This document shows, piece after piece, positions 60,414 through 64,000 of a stretch of DNA of 64,000 bases. The notes under the pieces are model-generated. The model was not told the DNA's origin, ran no database searches, and saw only the letters and a program-made list of their open reading frames with translations. This stretch comes from Isosphaeraceae bacterium (GTDB lineage Bacteria > Planctomycetota > Planctomycetia > Isosphaerales > Isosphaeraceae). A program made the position numbers and the translations under genes. The stretch spans positions 1 to 64,000 of the forward strand of contig JANXSY010000198.1 of the NCBI GenBank assembly GCA_025356435.1. Direction: 5' to 3'. Every line of letters starts with the position of its first letter. The stretch's first letter is position 1.

Positions 60414-61214
60414 TCAGACGGCGCGGTTCTTGCGAACGCGGCGGACGAGGACGGCGGCACCGGCCATTCCGGCCCAGGCGAGCAGAGTGGCGGGCTCGGG
60501 GACCGGCACCGGGGAGATTGCACCGCCCGAGGGGGCGTAGACGATGGTGTTCGAGCCGGTCTGCTGGTCGGAGCTGAGCACGCCGGCGTTCTGGAAGTTG
60601 CCGGTGAACGGCTGGCTGGAGATCACCACGAAGGTGGCGCTGGCGTTGCCGGCGGGAAGCGGCTGGGCACCCGTGTAGGGGTTGACGAAGTCAGCGCGGA
60701 TGGCACCGATCTTCTGGCCGGCTTCCCACGAGAGCGAGGTCGGCACGAGCGGGATCGAATTATCGCTGGAAGGGGCGTTGCTCAGACCGCCCACGGTGCC
60801 GTTGGTTACGACATAGCCGTAGGTCGGCTTGCCGACGCCAGCGAAGTCCGTACCGGACGGCGTGGCGTTGAACTGGAACGAGGTGCTGTCGACGTGGACC
60901 GGCTCGCCCGAGAGGGTGTTGGTCACGTTGTTGACGCTGAGCTTGTAGGCGTAGGCATACAGGTTTGCTGCGGCCGATCCCGCGTTCCCCTGGAACACCT
61001 CTGACTGGATGTTGCCGGCGCTCTGAGCCCCAACGAAATTGATCGGGGAGTTCTGGACCGTGCTGCCGGCCACGGGGGTGAACAGCGCATTGAATTGGTT
61101 GGCGGTGAGCGCCTGGGTGTTGAGCTGCTGAATTGAGGAAGCGTGGGCGGCCGGGACCAGGGCGCTCAGGGTCAGGCCGGTCCCCAGGGCGATGGCGAGC
61201 TTGAGCTTGTTCAT
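60414..61214 (-). CDS. PEP-CTERM sorting-domain exported protein
   Basis: A 266-residue protein with signal peptide (1-26, ending AAHAS) and a C-terminal PEP-CTERM tail: VPEPATLLAWAGMAGAAVLVRRVRKNRA, i.e. the PEP motif, a hydrophobic helix and a basic end. Such proteins are exported and processed by an exosortase. The mature part is Ser/Asn/Gln-rich and beta-like with no enzyme motif. ATG 61214 is preferred over a TTG nine bases upstream. The CAAX protease-related protein at 57.5 kb may belong to the same sorting system. Confidence 0.85.
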   Translation of the reverse strand: MNKLKLAIALGTGLTLSALVPAAHASSIQQLNTQALTANQFNALFTPVAGSTVQNSPINFVGAQSAGNIQSEVFQGNAGSAAANLYAYAYKLSVNNVTNTLSGEPVHVDSTSFQFNATPSGTDFAGVGKPTYGYVVTNGTVGGLSNAPSSDNSIPLVPTSLSWEAGQKIGAIRADFVNPYTGAQPLPAGNASATFVVISSQPFTGNFQNAGVLSSDQQTGSNTIVYAPSGGAISPVPVPEPATLLAWAGMAGAAVLVRRVRKNRAV

Positions 61215-61587
61215 GTCTATCAATCTTCCAAGGTTGATCTAGTGAGGGTTCGTCGGCCGATACCCTCTTCGAGCGAGTTGATCCATAACTCGCCGACCGG
61301 AGAACGTCTCCGGACGGGTCCTGCGGGTCGCCTTCCTCGTGGAGCAAGGATGGCGGTTGGTCCCCCAGGGGCGACGTCTATCCCTCGGAACCGGCTGATC
61401 TGGCCCGACGCCGACCACAGACGCACCAGAGCATTCCATTGGTGGGGCCTCCGTTTCCGGCAGGCCGCCGATGTCGGTCTCTTGTCGCGGTGGTAGTCGT
61501 CAGGGGATGCCGATTCGAGAGGTGAAGCGTTGCCCGGGTGCGTTGCAGGATGAACGTTGCAACCCACCCGGGCGTCGTGTCGGGAAT
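61215..61587. other. Intergenic region upstream of the PEP-CTERM gene
   Basis: About 370 bp between the DedA gene stop and the PEP-CTERM start, both minus strand. It contains a strong hairpin at 61531-61572 near the DedA stop and otherwise presumably the PEP-CTERM promoter. No gene seen. Confidence 0.4.
61531..61572 (-). terminator. Hairpin after the DedA gene
   Basis: GCCCGGGTG (61531-61539) pairs perfectly with CACCCGGGC (61564-61572); after one C/C mismatch the stem continues GTTGCA/TGCAAC with a 10-base loop. It lies 15 bp past the stop on the minus strand; no U-run follows. Confidence 0.5.
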
Positions 61588-62397
61588 TTAGCCTGGATCA
61601 CGAATAGGGTCAACCTGACTTTTCCTCAAGTCCGCTGCACCGACTCCCGACGCAGCGAGATCGGCCGTGACGTCGGCAACGGGCGGTGCCTCAACGGCTG
61701 GCTCGGCGGGGGCGAGGGTTGTCGAGAAGGTGCCCGAGTGGAGGTCGTCGGGCGGCAACGGCGGGTCGTCGACCAGCACCGGCGGCCCAACGACCTGGCC
61801 GATCTGCCGTCGCCCCTTATAGAACTTGTAGAGCCGGTGCAGCAGCCAGCACGCGACGGCCAGCGCGATCCCCCAGGTGATGGCAGACTGCCAGCGCTGG
61901 ATTTTCGCGGTCGCCTTCTCGATCTGGAAGGCGAACAGATAGCCGATTCCGAACATCAGAGTCGTGCTGAACGTCGCCGCGCAAAGGTCAATCAGAAACA
62001 GGTTCAGCGCGGGCAGCTTGAGGATACCCGCCGTGAGATAGGCGGCGGTCCGGAACCCGACCGCGAACCGGCCGAGAATCAAAATCTTGATCCCGTGCCG
62101 ATGAAAATAACCCTTGATCTGGGTCTCGCGCGCTTTGGTGAGGAACTTCCTTGTGAGCGGAAAGCTGAGCACTTTCTCGCCGTAGAAGTAGCCAATGAAA
62201 TAGACGACGAAGTCGCCGACGAGCACGCCGAGCAGGCACGACGCGAAGGCGATCGGCCACCAGATTGTCCCCTTGCGCGACAGCACGGCCGCGAGGATAA
62301 TCGGCACCTCCTCAGGCACGGGGAGGCCGACGCCCCCGAGCACGAGGACGAGGAAGAAGCCGAGGTAGCCCAGATGTAAGAACAGATTCTCAGTCAA
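61588..62397 (-). CDS. DedA-family membrane protein
   Basis: A 269-residue inner-membrane protein of the DedA/VTT family, implicated in lipid-carrier flipping and membrane homeostasis. GVGLPVPEEVPIILAAVLSRKG gives the conserved reentrant-loop region with Pro-x-Pro-Glu, GDFVVYFIGYFYGEKVL the next Asp/Gly-rich segment, and GRFAVGFRTAAYLTAGILKLP the family's Arg-containing motif. The last 60 residues are a Pro/Ala/Asp-rich, probably disordered tail. TTG start. No lipid partner gene is near. Confidence 0.88.
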   Translation of the reverse strand: MTENLFLHLGYLGFFLVLVLGGVGLPVPEEVPIILAAVLSRKGTIWWPIAFASCLLGVLVGDFVVYFIGYFYGEKVLSFPLTRKFLTKARETQIKGYFHRHGIKILILGRFAVGFRTAAYLTAGILKLPALNLFLIDLCAATFSTTLMFGIGYLFAFQIEKATAKIQRWQSAITWGIALAVACWLLHRLYKFYKGRRQIGQVVGPPVLVDDPPLPPDDLHSGTFSTTLAPAEPAVEAPPVADVTADLAASGVGAADLRKSQVDPIRDPG

Positions 62398-62497
62398 TCC
62401 CCGTCCCTGACCTGTCCGTCATGCCGGCAAGGCTCGCCCTGCACGGTCTGATCCCCTTGGCCTCGCAAACCTTTGGTAACATATCCCCGCCGGGCCG

Positions 62498-63649
62498 TCA
62501 AAGAGGGACGTCCGCGTCGGTGCGTTCCGTCCGCGTTCCGGGTTTGACCAAGAGTCGGAGCGCCTGTAACACTGCGAACAGGATCAGGATCGGCGGGATG
62601 ATGTAGGCAATGTATATCGTCTGCCCGATCCCGAGCGCCGGGCCGACCAGCGCCGCGGGAAGAACGACCAGGATGCCGAGCAGCACCATGCAGCCAACCG
62701 AGGTCATCAGGGTCTTAAAGTTGCTCGACTCGCTGACTTCCTCATAATTCAAGTCGACCGACCGACCCCTCCGAAGGCTCCGAGCGACCGCCGAGGCCAG
62801 TTCCATGGCGCGGGTGCCGTCGAGCAGGTCGGGCCTCACTCGCCGCCCGGCCACTGCGCGGGAGAAGACGTCGAGCATCGCCTCCCGAGGCTCCCAGGCA
62901 GGGAGTTCGGTCACAGTCCCGTCGGATTTTGTGATCCGAGACGCCCCTTCCCAGGATGGGTCAACATCAAGCGTGAGCGTGCCCGTCTCGCCCGAAAGGA
63001 CGACCTTTGCAAGGGTTCCGGGACGAAATGCACCCAGGCGGACCTCGGCGAGCCGCCCGGACGGTCCGCGAAGCTGAACGGTGAGGGTGCGGTCGGGTAA
63101 AAGCCCTGGGGGTTCGCCGAGACCGTTGAGCGACTCGACCTCCCCGAGAAAAACCCGCGCGAGGTCGACCCAGCGTGGGAAACTCCAGGCGGCGAGATTG
63201 GGCCGGTTGGGATCGCCGGGGGCCTCGATCCGCAGGCTGCGAAACGTGCCGAGTTCCTCCCTCGCGAGGGCGTCGCGGAGGGCCAGAACGCCCGGATGGA
63301 GCCGACCCGGCATGTCGGGGACGACGATCGCGCCGGTCTCTTCGCGGCTCAGGGAGACTTGATAATAGGGATCGGCGTTGGTCCCCGGGGGATGGAGGCA
63401 GATGGCGGCGAGACCGACGGCAGCGACCCGACGCAGCGACTCGTCACGTGACTCGGGGGAGCCGCCGATGATCACCGCGTCAACATCGTCGGTTGCGAGT
63501 GCGGTTTCGAAGTCGCCGATCGTGGGTAGGTCGGGCAAGACCTCCGGGAAGCCGGGGAAGGCGGCGACGACCCGGTGGTCAGGCCTCGCGGCCAGCGTTC
63601 TCGCCCAGTCGCGTTCGTCGGGGCCGTCGCCCAGGATCAGAAAATTCAT
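62498..63649 (-). CDS. Gfo/Idh/MocA-like protein with C-terminal membrane helices
   Basis: A 383-residue protein. The first 110 residues form a Rossmann-like domain (FLILGDGPDERDWARTLA, DVDAVIIGGSPESRDESLRRVAAVG) as in Gfo/Idh/MocA oxidoreductases, and the middle (to about 290) is a C-terminal-type substrate domain (GVLALRDALAREELGTFRSL, TGTLTLDVDPSWEG). The usual glycine-rich GxGxxG is altered (GDGPDERD), and the EKP catalytic motif is not found (HPPGT is in its place), so a dehydrogenase activity is doubtful. Two membrane helices (about 313-366) follow, which is unusual for the family. Possibly a membrane-bound binding protein. Confidence 0.65.
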   Translation of the reverse strand: MNFLILGDGPDERDWARTLAARPDHRVVAAFPGFPEVLPDLPTIGDFETALATDDVDAVIIGGSPESRDESLRRVAAVGLAAICLHPPGTNADPYYQVSLSREETGAIVVPDMPGRLHPGVLALRDALAREELGTFRSLRIEAPGDPNRPNLAAWSFPRWVDLARVFLGEVESLNGLGEPPGLLPDRTLTVQLRGPSGRLAEVRLGAFRPGTLAKVVLSGETGTLTLDVDPSWEGASRITKSDGTVTELPAWEPREAMLDVFSRAVAGRRVRPDLLDGTRAMELASAVARSLRRGRSVDLNYEEVSESSNFKTLMTSVGCMVLLGILVVLPAALVGPALGIGQTIYIAYIIPPILILFAVLQALRLLVKPGTRTERTDADVPL

Positions 63650-63803
63650 CCGTCGTCTCGCCTCGCCACGGCTTACCCCGGCTCGCCGCCACCCCGCTCA
63701 ACCCTTCGCGGGAGGGGACGGGTCGGCGAACGCGGCAGGAGAACTGAAAGGGATCGTGAAACCGCTCGCCTCTATGATAGCGAACGGATGGGCCACGCGG
63801 GAT

Positions 63804-63833
63804 TGACCTGCGGCCGATGCGCCGTCGATAATG
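63804..63833 (+). promoter_or_regulatory. Sigma-70-type promoter for ribF
   Basis: TTGACC (63804-63809), 18-bp spacer, GATAAT (63828-63833). Each box differs from consensus by one base. Best -35/-10 pair found in the window; it leads into the ribF start region. Confidence 0.55.
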
Positions 63834-63915
63834 GGCGTCGATCGGTGAATAATTCGGGTGGACCGGGCAATTGATCCCGGAAGTGCTGTTTCCGACGGGC
63901 GGGGGACTTGGGCCG

Positions 63916-64000
63916 GTGATCACGCTCGAGAACTTCGACGACGTACCCGCGAGGGTGCGAGGTGCTTACGTCGCGATTGGCAACTTTGACGGTGTCCACC
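63916..64000 (+). CDS. ribF: RibF, riboflavin kinase/FAD synthetase, 5' end only
   Basis: The frame runs off the window end. ITLENFDDVPARVRGAYVAIGNFDGVH is the start of the RibF N-terminal FMN adenylyltransferase domain, whose GNFDGVH carries the nucleotide-binding His. The enzyme phosphorylates riboflavin and adenylates FMN. GTG 63916 is given as start; an in-frame TTG at 63871 is an alternative 15 codons upstream. Only the first 28 codons are visible, so domain completeness cannot be judged. Confidence 0.75.
   Translation, partial: MITLENFDDVPARVRGAYVAIGNFDGVH

Noticed and set aside
63575-63874. Short plus-strand open frame before ribF
   Set aside because: No ribosome site or domain, mostly antisense to the Gfo/Idh/MocA-like gene, and it would run through the ribF promoter.
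1-64000. tRNA, rRNA, CRISPR arrays, riboswitches and transposases
   Set aside because: Intergenic spaces were read for cloverleaf arms, regular spaced repeats, known aptamer cores and DDE-type proteins; none was convincing.

Overview
The window is almost entirely GC-rich DNA of a Planctomycetota bacterium, most likely an Isosphaeraceae-like member. The lineage call rests on gene content: PSCyt1/PSCyt2/PSD1 (DUF1549/DUF1553) and DUF1501 secreted proteins, a LEPR-XLL-like surface-protein header (LEDRKLLS), a PEP-CTERM protein near a CAAX-protease-related membrane protein, and several secreted Cys-pair proteins of planctomycete style. No rRNA, tRNA, CRISPR array, prophage or recognisable transposase was seen. 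The first ~840 bases do not belong to the rest: they are AT-rich, carry a Bacteroidota-style membrane-protein gene, and break in mid-codon context into a planctomycete FtsK/SpoIIIE ATPase gene. This looks like an assembly chimera.

Layout. 0.8-7.1 kb: FtsK-like ATPase, ClpX, and a secreted GH67N-like glycoside hydrolase. 7.1-12.3 kb: M24 peptidase, then 2-keto-3-deoxygluconate kinase and glucose dehydrogenase (parts of a semi-phosphorylative Entner-Doudoroff route), divergent from an OFA-family MFS transporter with a 43-residue companion protein. 12.3-19.6 kb: a tightly spaced four-gene minus-strand run of metalloprotease, copper amine oxidase N-type domain, compact copper amine oxidase catalytic protein, and a GHL6-like glycoside hydrolase. 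19.8-24.6 kb: membrane protein, a lineage-specific unknown, ferrochelatase, PfkB kinase. 24.9-33.2 kb: a three-gene plus-strand operon with a TIM-barrel/cytochrome c/propeller/azurin fusion, a PSCyt-PSD1 protein and a Tat-exported DUF1501 protein. 33.2-41.3 kb: M13 peptidase, a large Ig-repeat surface protein, and a second PSCyt2/PSD1 protein.

41.3-46.6 kb is biosynthetic: a possible PD-(D/E)XK-like unknown, an archaeal-type phosphoglycerate mutase/proposed homoserine kinase, a four-ACT aspartokinase and argininosuccinate synthase. 46.7-57.5 kb holds a Tat-exported copper storage protein, a diadenylate-cyclase-fold protein with an altered RHR motif, a zinc alcohol dehydrogenase with an SRPBCC protein, three secreted Cys-pair proteins, a nucleoside deoxyribosyltransferase-like protein and a CopA copper ATPase. 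57.5-64 kb: CAAX protease-related protein, HAD phosphatase, LarA-like protein, PEP-CTERM protein, DedA protein, a membrane-anchored Gfo/Idh/MocA-like protein, and the truncated start of ribF.

Across the GC-rich part, strong hairpins sit just after many minus-strand genes. Only two have a clear U-run. The most unusual gene-level observations are the split, compact copper amine oxidase, the multi-domain azurin fusion, the altered diadenylate cyclase, the nuclease-like unknown at 41.3 kb and the copper/Cys-pair neighbourhood.
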